Assembly: GCA_963703745.1 (NCBI GenBank)
Contig: CAVPFL010000004.1
Span: forward strand, 124,001 to 188,000
Direction: 5' to 3'
Source of the DNA: AP-15 sp963703745
Lineage (GTDB): Bacteria; Pseudomonadota; Alphaproteobacteria; ATCC43930; CGMCC-115725
DNA length: 64,000 nt
Shown: in pieces, positions 49,142 to 57,537 of the stretch
Layout: each line of letters starts with the position of its first letter
Position numbering within the stretch: position 1 is the first letter of the stretch
Made by a program: the position numbers and the translations under genes
Notes under the pieces: model-generated
The model's input: the letters and a program-made list of their open reading frames with translations, nothing else
What the model was told of the DNA's origin: nothing
Database searches by the model: none

Positions 49142-50212
49142 TCAACCGCTCGCCGGCGCCTTCCAGATCCCGCGCTCTTGCATCAGCCGAACCTGCTGAT
49201 CCATCACCTCGCGCTTGTACTCGGCATGTCGGCCGGGAATCTTGTCGACATAGAGGTTCTTGGGATAGATCGGCTGCTCGTAGATGATTTGCGCCAGTTC
49301 GGCGCGGATGTCTTTCGGCCAGTTCGTCACTTGGGCACTTTGCCGGTGGTAACGCAACGCCTCGATATTGACCACACCGGCGACAAACGTGGAGCCGTTG
49401 GTATCGCGTTGCTGGCCGACGACGGCGCCGCGATAATCGACGATCATCGACTGCCCGCCCCCGGCATCGATCGGCGTTTCGCTGTCCGGGTAGAGGTGAT
49501 AGCCGCCGATGTTGGGCGCCACGATATACATATTGTTTTCGAGCGCGCGCGCCCGGTTTGAGATCTCGAAGAAATCATTCTCGGTAAACGGAGCAGGCAA
49601 AGAGGCGCGATAGACCACCTCGGCGCCGTTCAGCGCGAGACCGCGGCCGTTCTCGGGATAGCTGCCCTCCATCGCCATCATGATGCCCAACCGCCCGATA
49701 GCGGTGTCGGCGACCGGCCAAAAGGCCTGCAAATTGCGACCGTATTTCTCCACCCACCAGTCGAACAGATCGTGCGGCGACACCGAGCGTTCGCAGGGTA
49801 ACAAGGCCGAGATTTTGTAATGCTTCAGGATGACGGCGCCGTCCGGATCGATGACAAAGCCGACGTTGAAGAAGCGATCCGGCCAATCCTCGTGACGCGC
49901 CTTCGCCTGGGCCATGATGAAGGTGCCCCAGCTGCGGGCGAGGCGCCCGAGCCGATCTGTTTCGGGACCGGGAATGTCGATGGCGCAGATCCGGGCGAAC
50001 TCGACGTGATCGACATCGAGGACCTCGTCATTGAACCCTTGCAACGCACCCTCGGGGATGGCAACGAGGCGGACCGGAATATCGAGGCTCGACAACCAGA
50101 ATGCCGCCTTGGTCAGGCTTTCCAGATGCTCCAGATTCTTGGCGATGTCTTCGCGGCGACGAATGCCCCAGAAGCTCGGGATCAGCCCGATCGCGGTGTA
50201 GGGTTCGATCAT
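49142..50212 (-). CDS. Nitrilase-superfamily protein lacking the catalytic Cys
   Basis: 356 aa from ATG 50212 (GGGGAG upstream). The carbon-nitrogen hydrolase fold is clear: AIPEGALQGFNDEVLD has the catalytic-triad Glu, HYKISALLPCERS the Lys, and AIGRLGIMMAMEGSYPENGR stands where active enzymes have G-x-x-I-C-Y-[DE]-x-x-F-P-E. Here the Cys position reads Ala, so normal nitrilase or amidase chemistry is not expected. RALENNMYIVAPNIGG and DAGGGQSMIVDYRGAVVGQQ fit the fold. It is 61 bases after adk and followed by the TrpB2-like gene; the two probably work together. Confidence 0.78.
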   Translation of the reverse strand: MIEPYTAIGLIPSFWGIRRREDIAKNLEHLESLTKAAFWLSSLDIPVRLVAIPEGALQGFNDEVLDVDHVEFARICAIDIPGPETDRLGRLARSWGTFIMAQAKARHEDWPDRFFNVGFVIDPDGAVILKHYKISALLPCERSVSPHDLFDWWVEKYGRNLQAFWPVADTAIGRLGIMMAMEGSYPENGRGLALNGAEVVYRASLPAPFTENDFFEISNRARALENNMYIVAPNIGGYHLYPDSETPIDAGGGQSMIVDYRGAVVGQQRDTNGSTFVAGVVNIEALRYHRQSAQVTNWPKDIRAELAQIIYEQPIYPKNLYVDKIPGRHAEYKREVMDQQVRLMQERGIWKAPASG

Positions 50213-50273
50213 GCCCCGCTCCCCGAGTTGGTCTGCTGGCGACAAAAGCCAGCGGCTGTCACGGAACTCGACC

Positions 50274-50918
50274 TTATGCCAAGATCGCCTCGATCTGACG
50301 ACTTACGGTGTCGATGTCTGCCATCGCATCGACTTTTTGTAAAACGCCGCGCTTTTCATAATAGGGGAGGAGTGGCGCTGTCTGCCGTCGATAGGCTTCA
50401 AACCGCGTCTCGACCGCCTCCGGTCGATCATCGGCGCGGCAAACGAATTCGCTAGCGCCGCACACATCGCACACACCCTCGACTTTCGGCCGGTTGTATC
50501 GCTCATGGTAGCTGGCGCCGCAATTGCAGCATGTAAACCGGCCGGAAAGGCGATCGATAAGGTCGGGCTCGAAGACCTCAAACTCGATCACTTGATCGAG
50601 TTGGCGATGCTCGCCACGCAGCATGACATCCAGCGCCTCAGCCTGTGGCAACGTCCGGGGAAACCCGTCAAGTATGAACCCATTGCGGCAATCCGCCATT
50701 CGGATCCGGCTCCGGATCAGCGTGATCATGACGTCATCTGGGACCAGCTCTCCTGAATCCATGATGCCCTTGACACGCCTACCCAAGGCGTTATCGGCCG
50801 CGATTTCCGCGCGCAGCATGTCCCCGGTCGATAGTTGCGGAATGCCGTGGGCCTGCTCGATCCGCTTTGCCTGGGTCCCTTTTCCCGAGCCCGGCGGCCC
50901 GAGCAGGATGAGGTTCAT
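50274..50918 (-). CDS. adk: Adenylate kinase (zinc-LID type)
   Basis: 214 aa. The Walker A loop is LGPPGSGKGTQAKRIE, and FILDGFPRTLPQAEALD is the AMP-binding DGFPR motif. The long LID (residues about 127-162) has four cysteines (CNC ... CDVC), a structural zinc site as in Gram-positive and many alphaproteobacterial Adk. It interconverts ATP, ADP and AMP. ATG 50918 overlaps the secY stop (ATGA), so it is coupled to the spc operon. Confidence 0.97.
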   Translation of the reverse strand: MNLILLGPPGSGKGTQAKRIEQAHGIPQLSTGDMLRAEIAADNALGRRVKGIMDSGELVPDDVMITLIRSRIRMADCRNGFILDGFPRTLPQAEALDVMLRGEHRQLDQVIEFEVFEPDLIDRLSGRFTCCNCGASYHERYNRPKVEGVCDVCGASEFVCRADDRPEAVETRFEAYRRQTAPLLPYYEKRGVLQKVDAMADIDTVSRQIEAILA

Positions 50919-52270
50919 CCTCGCCGCCCTCGAAGCTTCGCCTTCTTGATCAGGCCCTCGTATTGATGCGCCAAGAGGTGCGAGTGGATCTGAGCGACGG
51001 TGTCCATCGTGACGCTGACGACGATCAGAAGACTGGTCCCGCCGAAATAGAATGGGACCGAATATTCCGAGATAAGGATTTCCGGCAGGATGCAGACTGA
51101 TGAAAGATAGGCCGCGCCAACGACGGTCAATCGGGTCAGCACATAATCCAGGTAGTCGGCTGTGTTCTTTCCCGGTCTTATACCAGGAATGAAACCACCG
51201 TATTTACGCAGATTATCGGCAGTCTCGGTCGGATTAAAGACAATCGCGGTGTAGAAGAAGCAAAAAAAGCAGATCAAGGCGACGTAGAGCGCCATATAGA
51301 GTGGCCGACCATGCGCGAGATAGGCTGTGATCTCACCGAGCCAGCCGAAGCTCTGTCCATTCGCCTCGAAATTCGCGACCGTCGCCGGCAGTAGCAACAG
51401 CGAGGACGCGAAGATCGGCGGGATGACGCCCGATGTATTGATCTTCAGTGGCAGATGCGAGGCGTCACCACCGAACATCTTGTTGCCCACTTGGCGCTTG
51501 GGATACTGGACGAGTATCCGGCGTTGCGCGCGCTCCATGAACACGATGAAGCCAACCACTCCGACCGAAATCGCCAGAAAGATGATGATGAAAACGGTCG
51601 AAATGGCCCCGGTGCGGCCAAGTTCGAGGGTGGAGGCAAGTGCGTGCGGCAAATTCGCGACGATCCCGGACATGATGATCAGTGAGATCCCGTTGCCAAT
51701 CCCGCGGGCAGTGATCTGCTCGCCGAGCCACATCAAGAACACCGTGCCGCTCGTCAAGGTCACCATTGTGACCAATCGGAAGAACAGCCCGGGATCAAGA
51801 ACCGCGGACTGGGCACCGCCGCGCATACCTTCGAGCCCGACCGCGATCCCGTAGGATTGGACCGCCGCCAACAAGACAGTGCCGAAACGAGTATATTGGT
51901 TCAGCTTCTTGCGGCCGCTCTCGCCCTCTTTCTTCAGCGCTTCAAGGGTCGGAGAGACCGCGGTCAACAGCTGGATGATGATCGAAGCCGAGATGTACGG
52001 CATGATGTTCAGCGCAAAGATCGTCATGCGCCCGAGCGCCCCACCCGAGAACATGTCGAACATGCCGAGGATGCCGCCAGCATTGCGCGAAAAGACGTCC
52101 TGGAGGATCGCCGGGTCGATGCCGGGGATCGGGATGTAGGTCCCGAGCCGATAGATCACCAGCGCGCCCAGGGTAAACCAGATCCGACTCTTGAGCTCGG
52201 ACGCCTTGGCGAAGGCCGAGAGATTGATGCTGGCTGCGAGCTGTTCGGCGGCTGACGCCATTTGACCCAT
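50915..52270 (-). CDS. secY: Preprotein translocase subunit SecY
   Basis: 451 aa with ten membrane helices. The signature TLGALVIYRLGTYIPIPGID precedes the plug region (NAGGILGMFDMFSGGALGRM). IFALNIMPYISASIIIQLLT is helix 2, GIGNGISLIIMSGIVANLP lies in the middle, and ERAQRRILVQYPKRQVG is the ribosome-contacting loop. SecY forms the protein-conducting channel with SecE and SecG. It follows rplO and is coupled to adk. Confidence 0.98.
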   Translation of the reverse strand: MGQMASAAEQLAASINLSAFAKASELKSRIWFTLGALVIYRLGTYIPIPGIDPAILQDVFSRNAGGILGMFDMFSGGALGRMTIFALNIMPYISASIIIQLLTAVSPTLEALKKEGESGRKKLNQYTRFGTVLLAAVQSYGIAVGLEGMRGGAQSAVLDPGLFFRLVTMVTLTSGTVFLMWLGEQITARGIGNGISLIIMSGIVANLPHALASTLELGRTGAISTVFIIIFLAISVGVVGFIVFMERAQRRILVQYPKRQVGNKMFGGDASHLPLKINTSGVIPPIFASSLLLLPATVANFEANGQSFGWLGEITAYLAHGRPLYMALYVALICFFCFFYTAIVFNPTETADNLRKYGGFIPGIRPGKNTADYLDYVLTRLTVVGAAYLSSVCILPEILISEYSVPFYFGGTSLLIVVSVTMDTVAQIHSHLLAHQYEGLIKKAKLRGRRG

Positions 52271-52313
52271 CCCTAACCAAAGCCGGCCGCATTGGCGGCC
52301 TGGCGCGTGATCC

Positions 52314-52817
52314 TCAGGCCGGAGCGGCCACCCCCGTTTTCTGCTTTTTCGCGCGATTCGCGCTAAGGATTACCTTGCCGCCAGCGTTCTCGACTGCAGC
52401 GATCGCCGCCTTTGAAGCACCGGTGACCTCGATTGTAATTGCCGTGCGGATCTCGCCCTTGGCCAACAGGCGGACACCGTCACCGAGCCGCCGCAGCATC
52501 CCACAAGCCACCAGCGCCGCTCCGTCGAGCGTACCTTCGGGCTTCAACTTACCGTCATCGAGGGCCCTCTGGAGGCGACCGAGATTGACTGCCTTGAAGT
52601 CCTTGCGAAAAATACTGTTGTTGAAGCCGCGCTTCGGCAGGCGGCGATGGAGCGGGGTCTGACCGCCTTCGAAACCGTTGAGCGCGATCCCGCTCCGTGC
52701 GGTTTGACCTTTGCCGCCGCGCGCCGCGGTCTTGCCTTTGCCGGAGCCGATGCCGCGCCCGACGCGCTTCGCCCGGTAATGCGCCCCGGAATTGTCCCTG
52801 ATCTCGTTGAGCTTCAT
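52314..52817 (-). CDS. rplO: 50S ribosomal protein L15
   Basis: 167 aa from ATG 52817: MKLNEIRDNSGAHYRAKRVG, SGKGKTAARGGKGQTARSGI and GFEGGQTPLHRRLPKRGFNN. The upstream in-frame GTG at 52832 is not needed. A short Lys/Ala-rich C-terminus (RAKKQKTGVAAPA) is common in this class. Position between rpmD and secY is canonical. Confidence 0.97.
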   Translation of the reverse strand: MKLNEIRDNSGAHYRAKRVGRGIGSGKGKTAARGGKGQTARSGIALNGFEGGQTPLHRRLPKRGFNNSIFRKDFKAVNLGRLQRALDDGKLKPEGTLDGAALVACGMLRRLGDGVRLLAKGEIRTAITIEVTGASKAAIAAVENAGGKVILSANRAKKQKTGVAAPA

Positions 52818-52856
52818 TGCGCCAATTACCACCAGTCTCCGGAATGCACGCCACCC

Positions 52857-53048
52857 TCACCCCTCGTCCACGACGCGCACGAGATGCTTGACTTTGTCAA
52901 TCATACCGCGAACGGCAGGCGTATCCTCTAGCACTCGCCGACGACGCAGCTTGTTGAGCCCCAGCCCCTTCAGCGTCGCCCGCTGGTCTGGCTTGCGACC
53001 GATCGGGCTCGCAGTTTGTATGACGGTAACCGACTTCTCGCGGTCCAT
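52857..53048 (-). CDS. rpmD: 50S ribosomal protein L30
   Basis: 63 aa: TVIQTASPIGRKPDQRATLK and GLGLNKLRRRRVLEDTPAVR are the L30 signature. ATG 53048 overlaps the rpsE stop, which fixes the start over the upstream GTG 53051. Small but in the invariant place between rpsE and rplO. Confidence 0.96.
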   Translation of the reverse strand: MDREKSVTVIQTASPIGRKPDQRATLKGLGLNKLRRRRVLEDTPAVRGMIDKVKHLVRVVDEG

Positions 53049-53635
53049 CACGCATTCTCGCGGGTTTCGGCGTCACTCCGGCCGAGGATTTCGCCGACCT
53101 TCCTACCGCGGCGCGCCGCCACCGCCCGTGGGCTGGTCGCCCGGCCGAGTGCGACGAAGGTCGCCTTGATCATGTTGTGGGGGTTCGGGCTTCCGATCGA
53201 TTTGGCAACGACGTCATGTACCCCCAGCGCTTCGAAGATTGCGCGCATCGGGCCACCGGCAATGATCCCGGTGCCCGGTTTGGCGGCACGCACGATGACT
53301 CGGCCTGCGCCGTAACTACTGACAATGTCGTGATGCAATGTCCGACCTTCTCGCAGCGGCACCCGGATCATACCGCGCCGCGCCTGCTCGGTCGCCTTGC
53401 GGATGGCCTCGGGCACCTCACGCGCTTTGCCGGCGCCAAAGCCAACCCTGCCCTTTTTGTCGCCGACCACCACGAGAGCCGCAAAACCGAACCGACGGCC
53501 GCCCTTCACCACTTTGGCGACACGGTTGATGTTGACGAGCTTCTCGGTGAACTCGCTGTCTTCGCGGTCGCGCGATTGTCGATCGCCGTCGCCGCGCCCA
53601 CGTCGTTCCCCCTGTCGCGCCGTCGAGCGTGCCAT
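53048..53635 (-). CDS. rpsE: 30S ribosomal protein S5
   Basis: 195 aa from ATG 53635. A basic N-terminal extension (ARSTARQGERRGRGDGDRQS) precedes the S5 domain: NRVAKVVKGGRRFGFAALVV, VGFGAGKAREVPEAIRKATE and GTGIIAGGPMRAIFEALGV. The frame is open further upstream but overlaps rplR. S5 acts in translational accuracy and mRNA helicase activity. Confidence 0.97.
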   Translation of the reverse strand: MARSTARQGERRGRGDGDRQSRDREDSEFTEKLVNINRVAKVVKGGRRFGFAALVVVGDKKGRVGFGAGKAREVPEAIRKATEQARRGMIRVPLREGRTLHHDIVSSYGAGRVIVRAAKPGTGIIAGGPMRAIFEALGVHDVVAKSIGSPNPHNMIKATFVALGRATSPRAVAARRGRKVGEILGRSDAETRENA

Positions 53636-53645
53636 GCTGAACCTT

Positions 53646-54011
53646 TCAGAAATCGAGACCGCCCTCACGGGCGGCATCGGCCAGGGCTTTGACCCGGCCA
53701 TGAAACAGATAAGCGCCCCGGTCGAAGACGACCCGCTCGATCCCCGCCCCTTTCGCTCGCTCGGCAATGAGCTTGCCGACGGCGTTCGCCGCCGCTACGT
53801 CGGCGCCATTCTTGAGGCTCGCCCTGAGGCCTTTGTCGAGGCTCGAAGCCGCCGCGAGCGTGCGTCCGGCGGCGTCATCGATAACCTGCGCATAAATGTG
53901 CTTCGACGAGCGGAACACCGAAAGGCGCGGTCGATTGTTTGCCGCACGACGCAAATTGTTGCGGACCCGCTGGCGACGGCGCAGGAAGAGAGCTTTGGAT
54001 TTCTCAGACAT
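53646..54011 (-). CDS. rplR: 50S ribosomal protein L18
   Basis: 121 aa: RRRQRVRNNLRRAANNRPRL, SVFRSSKHIYAQVIDDAAGR and VVFDRGAYLFHGRVKALADA with the DGL-like end. It binds 5S rRNA together with L5. Six bases after rplF. Confidence 0.97.
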   Translation of the reverse strand: MSEKSKALFLRRRQRVRNNLRRAANNRPRLSVFRSSKHIYAQVIDDAAGRTLAAASSLDKGLRASLKNGADVAAANAVGKLIAERAKGAGIERVVFDRGAYLFHGRVKALADAAREGGLDF

Positions 54012-54017
54012 AAGACC

Positions 54018-54551
54018 TTACTTCTTTTTGCCTTCCTTCCGACGGACGTTCTCGGTGGCGTATCTGATACCCTTGCCCTTGTAGGGTTCGGGTGGTCGAT
54101 AAGCACGGATGTCGGCCGCGATCTGCCCGACACGCTGGCGATCGGCTCCGCTCACGGTGATGACCGTCGGCCTCTCGCAGGTGATCCTGACGTCGCCGGG
54201 AATCGGGAACGGGATGTCGTGACTATAGCCAAGCTGGAGATTGAGAGTGTTGCCCTGAACCTGTGCGCGATAGCCAACCCCCGTGATCTCCAGATTGACG
54301 GAAAACCCTGTTGACACCCCGGTGACCATGTTGTTGACGAGTGCGCGCGTGGTTCCCCACATCGCGCGGGACCGCTTGGTCTCGCTTTTCGGCGCGATGG
54401 TTACCGTGTCATCGACAATCGAGGCGTCGACCTCGCTGCTGACGACGAGGTTCAACGTGCCGAGTTTTCCCTTGGCGGTTAGGGTTTGATCAGACAGCAA
54501 GACCTCGACACCGCTCGGGATGCGAACCGGATATTTGCCAATGCGCGACAT
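54018..54551 (-). CDS. rplF: 50S ribosomal protein L6
   Basis: 177 aa: SRIGKYPVRIPSGVEVLLSD, STGFSVNLEITGVGYRAQVQ and PEPYKGKGIRYATENVRRKE, the conserved C-terminal signature. Two L6 repeats are present. It lies near the GTPase centre where EF-G binds. Confidence 0.98.
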   Translation of the reverse strand: MSRIGKYPVRIPSGVEVLLSDQTLTAKGKLGTLNLVVSSEVDASIVDDTVTIAPKSETKRSRAMWGTTRALVNNMVTGVSTGFSVNLEITGVGYRAQVQGNTLNLQLGYSHDIPFPIPGDVRITCERPTVITVSGADRQRVGQIAADIRAYRPPEPYKGKGIRYATENVRRKEGKKK

Positions 54552-54560
54552 CGCGACACC

Positions 54561-54959
54561 TCAGAAGACACGGCACAGGACCTCGCCGCCGATCTTCGCA
54601 GCGCGGGCCTCGTTGTCCGACATGACTCCCCTCGGGGTCGAGAGTATGGCGATCCCGAGCCCGTTATAGATCCGCGGTAGGTCGGCAATCCGCGAATAGA
54701 CGCGTCGGCCCGGCTTCGAGACCCGTGCGATCTCGCGGATGACCGGCTCGCCGTCGACGTATTTGAGCTCGATCTTGAGCTCGGCGACCCCGCGACGGAC
54801 GGGCTCGTGAGTAAAACCACGGATATACCCTTCCCGCTTCAGCACCTCGAGTACGTTGGCTCGGAACTTCGAAGCGGGCGAGGCGATGACGGCCTGGCGT
54901 GCCCTCTGACCGTTGCGAATCCGCGTCAGCATATCTCCAAGAGGATCGCTCATCGTCAT
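54561..54959 (-). CDS. rpsH: 30S ribosomal protein S8
   Basis: 132 aa: SDPLGDMLTRIRNGQRARQA, FRANVLEVLKREGYIRGFTH and GLGIAILSTPRGVMSDNEAR with GGEVLCRVF at the end. S8 binds 16S rRNA helix 21 and, in enterobacteria, represses the spc operon. Ten bases after rpsN. Confidence 0.98.
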   Translation of the reverse strand: MTMSDPLGDMLTRIRNGQRARQAVIASPASKFRANVLEVLKREGYIRGFTHEPVRRGVAELKIELKYVDGEPVIREIARVSKPGRRVYSRIADLPRIYNGLGIAILSTPRGVMSDNEARAAKIGGEVLCRVF

Positions 54960-54969
54960 CGGGATCCCC

Positions 54970-55275
54970 TTACCAGCTCGATTTAACCATGCCTGGAATT
55001 TGCCCGGAGGACGCGAGTTCGCGCAACGCGATGCGTGATAGCTTGAATTTCCGATAATACCCGCGCGGGCGACCGGTGACCGAGCAACGATTGCGAACCC
55101 GCGTTTGTGAGCTGTTGCGTGGTAGCTCCGCGAGCTTCAACTGTGCCGCAAACCGCTCCTCCGGTGGCGTATCGCGGTCAATCGCGATTGCCTTCAGCCG
55201 AATGCGTTTTCCGGCGATGCGTTTGGCGAGCTTGCTGCGTCTGGCGTTTTTCTCTATAGCGCTCTTCTTTGCCAT
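54970..55275 (-). CDS. rpsN: 30S ribosomal protein S14 (zinc-independent long form)
   Basis: 101 aa from ATG 55275: MAKKSAIEKNARRSKLAKRI, KLAELPRNSSQTRVRNRCSV and TGRPRGYYRKFKLSRIALRE. Only one Cys is present in the RNRCSVTGRPRG motif, so this is the C-minus form that needs no zinc. The upstream in-frame start at 55293 adds six non-conserved residues. Confidence 0.97.
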   Translation of the reverse strand: MAKKSAIEKNARRSKLAKRIAGKRIRLKAIAIDRDTPPEERFAAQLKLAELPRNSSQTRVRNRCSVTGRPRGYYRKFKLSRIALRELASSGQIPGMVKSSW

Positions 55276-55296
55276 TTTTGGCCGAACTCCCACCGA

Positions 55297-55842
55297 TCAA
55301 TTGGCAAACGGCATGTCGAAACCCTTGAGCAACGCCTTGGCCTCTGCATCAGTCCTTGCCGTGGTGACAACGACGACATTCATCCCGCGCACTGCATCAA
55401 CACGGTCGTAGTCGATCTCAGGAAAGACAATCTGCTCCTTGAGACCGAGCGCAAAATTGCCACGGCCATCGAAACTCTTGCCTGGAATACCGCGGAAATC
55501 TCGCACTCGAGGCAGCGCCACTGTGATCAGCCGATCGAGAAACTCGTACATGCGCTGTCCGCGCAACGTCACTTTGCAGCCGATTGGCATGTCTTTACGC
55601 AGCTTGAAGGTCGCGATCGATTGCTTGGCCTTGGTTATGACCGGATGCTGGCCGGTGATCGCGGTCAGGTCGCTGGCCGCGGCATCGGCCTTCTTGCTAT
55701 CCTGCACCGCCTCACCCACGCCCACGTTGACCACGATCTTTTCGAGGCGTGGCACTTGCATTGGGTTCTTGTAGCCAAATTCCTGCATCAGTGCCGGTCG
55801 GACGGTTGTCTCGTAAAGCTCCTGCAAGCGGGTAGCGGGCAT
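55297..55842 (-). CDS. rplE: 50S ribosomal protein L5
   Basis: 181 aa: ALMQEFGYKNPMQVPRLEKI, VVNVGVGEAVQDSKKADAAA and LITVALPRVRDFRGIPGKSF are diagnostic. It binds 5S rRNA and contacts P-site tRNA and S13. Four bases after rplX. Confidence 0.98.
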   Translation of the reverse strand: MPATRLQELYETTVRPALMQEFGYKNPMQVPRLEKIVVNVGVGEAVQDSKKADAAASDLTAITGQHPVITKAKQSIATFKLRKDMPIGCKVTLRGQRMYEFLDRLITVALPRVRDFRGIPGKSFDGRGNFALGLKEQIVFPEIDYDRVDAVRGMNVVVVTTARTDAEAKALLKGFDMPFAN

Positions 55843-55846
55843 TGGC

Positions 55847-56167
55847 TTACCTATCGATCACTTCGCCCGACCGACGGGCGAAACGGACCTTGCGACCATC
55901 CTCGAGATGCTTGTAGCCGATCCGAGTTGGTTTGCTCGAACGCGGATCGATATGCGCAACATTGGATATATGGATGGTGAGCTCCTTCTCGACGATCCCC
56001 CCGGGATCGCCCATGCGCGGCCGGGTATGGCGTTTGGCCACGTTGATCCCCTGCACGATAATCCGCGAATCGGCGCGAAACACGCGCAGGACTTCGCCCG
56101 TCTTGCCCTTGTCGCGTCCGGTGATGACGACGACATTGTCGCCCCTTTTGATCTTCAGCTTCGCCAT
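55847..56167 (-). CDS. rplX: 50S ribosomal protein L24
   Basis: 106 aa with the KOW motif: KIKRGDNVVVITGRDKGKTG, then INVAKRHTRPRMGDPGGIVE and RSSKPTRIGYKHLEDGRKVR. An early assembly protein at the tunnel exit. Sixteen bases after rplN. Confidence 0.97.
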   Translation of the reverse strand: MAKLKIKRGDNVVVITGRDKGKTGEVLRVFRADSRIIVQGINVAKRHTRPRMGDPGGIVEKELTIHISNVAHIDPRSSKPTRIGYKHLEDGRKVRFARRSGEVIDR

Positions 56168-56183
56168 AGCTCAGCCTCTGCCC

Positions 56184-56552
56184 TCACAGGACCTCCGGGG
56201 CCAATGACACGATTTTCATAAATCTACGCGCCCGCAGCTCACGGGTGACAGGGCCAAAAATGCGCGTGCCGATCGGCTCGCCCTGGTGGGTGACCAGCAC
56301 GGCGGCGTTGCGGTCGAAGCGGATCGCGCTGCCATCGGTCCGGCGGATCTCCTTCGCCGTGCGCACGATGACCGCGCGATGCACGTCGCCCTTCTTGACG
56401 CGGCCGCGCGGGATCGCCTCCTTAACCGAAACGATGATGACGTCTCCGACCGATGCGGTCTTGCGCTTGGATCCGCCCAATACTTTGATGCACTGGACCC
56501 GACGTGCGCCAGAATTGTCGGCGATGTCGAGGTTTGTCTGCATCTGAATCAT
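56184..56552 (-). CDS. rplN: 50S ribosomal protein L14
   Basis: 122 aa: MIQMQTNLDIADNSGARRVQ, ASVGDVIIVSVKEAIPRGRV and TRELRARRFMKIVSLAPEVL. It forms an intersubunit bridge and is the binding site of the silencing factor RsfS. Canonical position between rpsQ and rplX. Confidence 0.98.
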   Translation of the reverse strand: MIQMQTNLDIADNSGARRVQCIKVLGGSKRKTASVGDVIIVSVKEAIPRGRVKKGDVHRAVIVRTAKEIRRTDGSAIRFDRNAAVLVTHQGEPIGTRIFGPVTRELRARRFMKIVSLAPEVL

Positions 56553-56587
56553 GCGGCGTCCCCGTTGTTTTCGACCAATTCAACCGT

Positions 56588-56899
56588 TTAGTCCGCCGGG
56601 CTTTCGACCAGCTGCGCCGCCCCGGCAGCCGCGTCAGCAGCACCACGGTCCGCGGCGGCGGAATCCCCCGGACCACCCAGCACCACCCAGTGCTTCCGTT
56701 TTGAAATCGGCCGGCTTTCCTCGATTTGAACGGCATCGCCGGCGTGGAATCTGTTGTGCTCGTCGTGCGCAGCATACTTCTTCGAATGCGTGATGAATTT
56801 CTTGTATACTGGGTGCATTACCCGTCGTTCGACCCGCACGATCACCGTTTTATCGCAGGCGTCGCTGACCACGACCCCCTGTAGGACGCGCTTCGACAT
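56588..56899 (-). CDS. rpsQ: 30S ribosomal protein S17, with C-terminal extension
   Basis: 103 aa. The S17 OB-fold (LQGVVVSDACDKTVIVRVER, YKKFITHSKKYAAHDEHNRF, EESRPISKRKHWVVL) occupies the first 77 residues. An Ala/Asp-rich tail (DSAAADRGAADAAAGAAQLV) of about 25 residues is longer than in most bacteria. Start and position after rpmC are canonical. Confidence 0.96.
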   Translation of the reverse strand: MSKRVLQGVVVSDACDKTVIVRVERRVMHPVYKKFITHSKKYAAHDEHNRFHAGDAVQIEESRPISKRKHWVVLGGPGDSAAADRGAADAAAGAAQLVESPAD

Positions 56900-56910
56900 T
56901 CGATCTTCCT

Positions 56911-57108
56911 CTAGAGCCCTCGGCGATGCCGCTCGCCCAGCACTGTCTTTATGCGGGCGATGTCGCGGCGTACCTGCCGCACTCGACTGGTATTCTCAAG
57001 CTGGCCATTTGCACGCTGGAAGCGCAGGTTGAAGCTCTCTCTGCCGAGGGTGTCGAGTTGCTCGGTCAGCTCATCGTCGGTCTTCGCCCGCACATCCGCT
57101 GTTTTCAT
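56911..57108 (-). CDS. rpmC: 50S ribosomal protein L29
   Basis: 65 aa from ATG 57108: MKTADVRAKTDDELTEQLDT, LGRESFNLRFQRANGQLENT and VRRDIARIKTVLGERHRRG. ATG overlaps the rplP stop by one base, which settles the start. L29 sits at the tunnel exit and helps dock trigger factor. Confidence 0.96.
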   Translation of the reverse strand: MKTADVRAKTDDELTEQLDTLGRESFNLRFQRANGQLENTSRVRQVRRDIARIKTVLGERHRRGL

Positions 57109-57530
57109 CAAACGATTTCCTCGCCTTGGCGTATCACAAAGCGGGTACCGATCGGCAGCTTGGCGGCGGCGAGGGCAAACGCCTCGCGGGCGATCGTGGG
57201 AGAAACTCCGTCGAGTTCGAACATGATGCGTCCGGGTTTGATCCGGCATACCCAGAACTCTGGTGAACCCTTACCGCTGCCCATGCGAACTTCGGCGGGC
57301 TTCTGCGACACTGGCACATCCGGGAAGATGCGGATCCAAACCCGACCGGCGCGACGTATATGACGCGTGATCGCGCGCCGCGCCGCCTCGATCTGGCGCG
57401 CCGTAACCCGACCAGGATCGGCCGCTTTGAGTCCAAAAGCGCCGAAATTCAGGGTCGTCCCACCTTTAGCAAGCCCATGAACGCGTCCCTTATGGGCCTT
57501 GCGATACTTGCTCCGCTTCGGACTCAGCAC
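57108..57530 (-). CDS. rplP: 50S ribosomal protein L16
   Basis: 140 aa. The conserved start LSPKRSKYRKAHKGRVHGLA places initiation at GTG 57530 and not at the longer in-frame start at 57590, which would overlap rpsC. ADPGRVTARQIEAARRAITR, RAGRVWIRIFPDVPVSQKPA and GSPEFWVCRIKPGRIMFELD follow. L16 organises the A-site tRNA elbow region. Confidence 0.96.
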   Translation of the reverse strand: MLSPKRSKYRKAHKGRVHGLAKGGTTLNFGAFGLKAADPGRVTARQIEAARRAITRHIRRAGRVWIRIFPDVPVSQKPAEVRMGSGKGSPEFWVCRIKPGRIMFELDGVSPTIAREAFALAAAKLPIGTRFVIRQGEEIV

Positions 57531-57537
57531 GGCTGCA

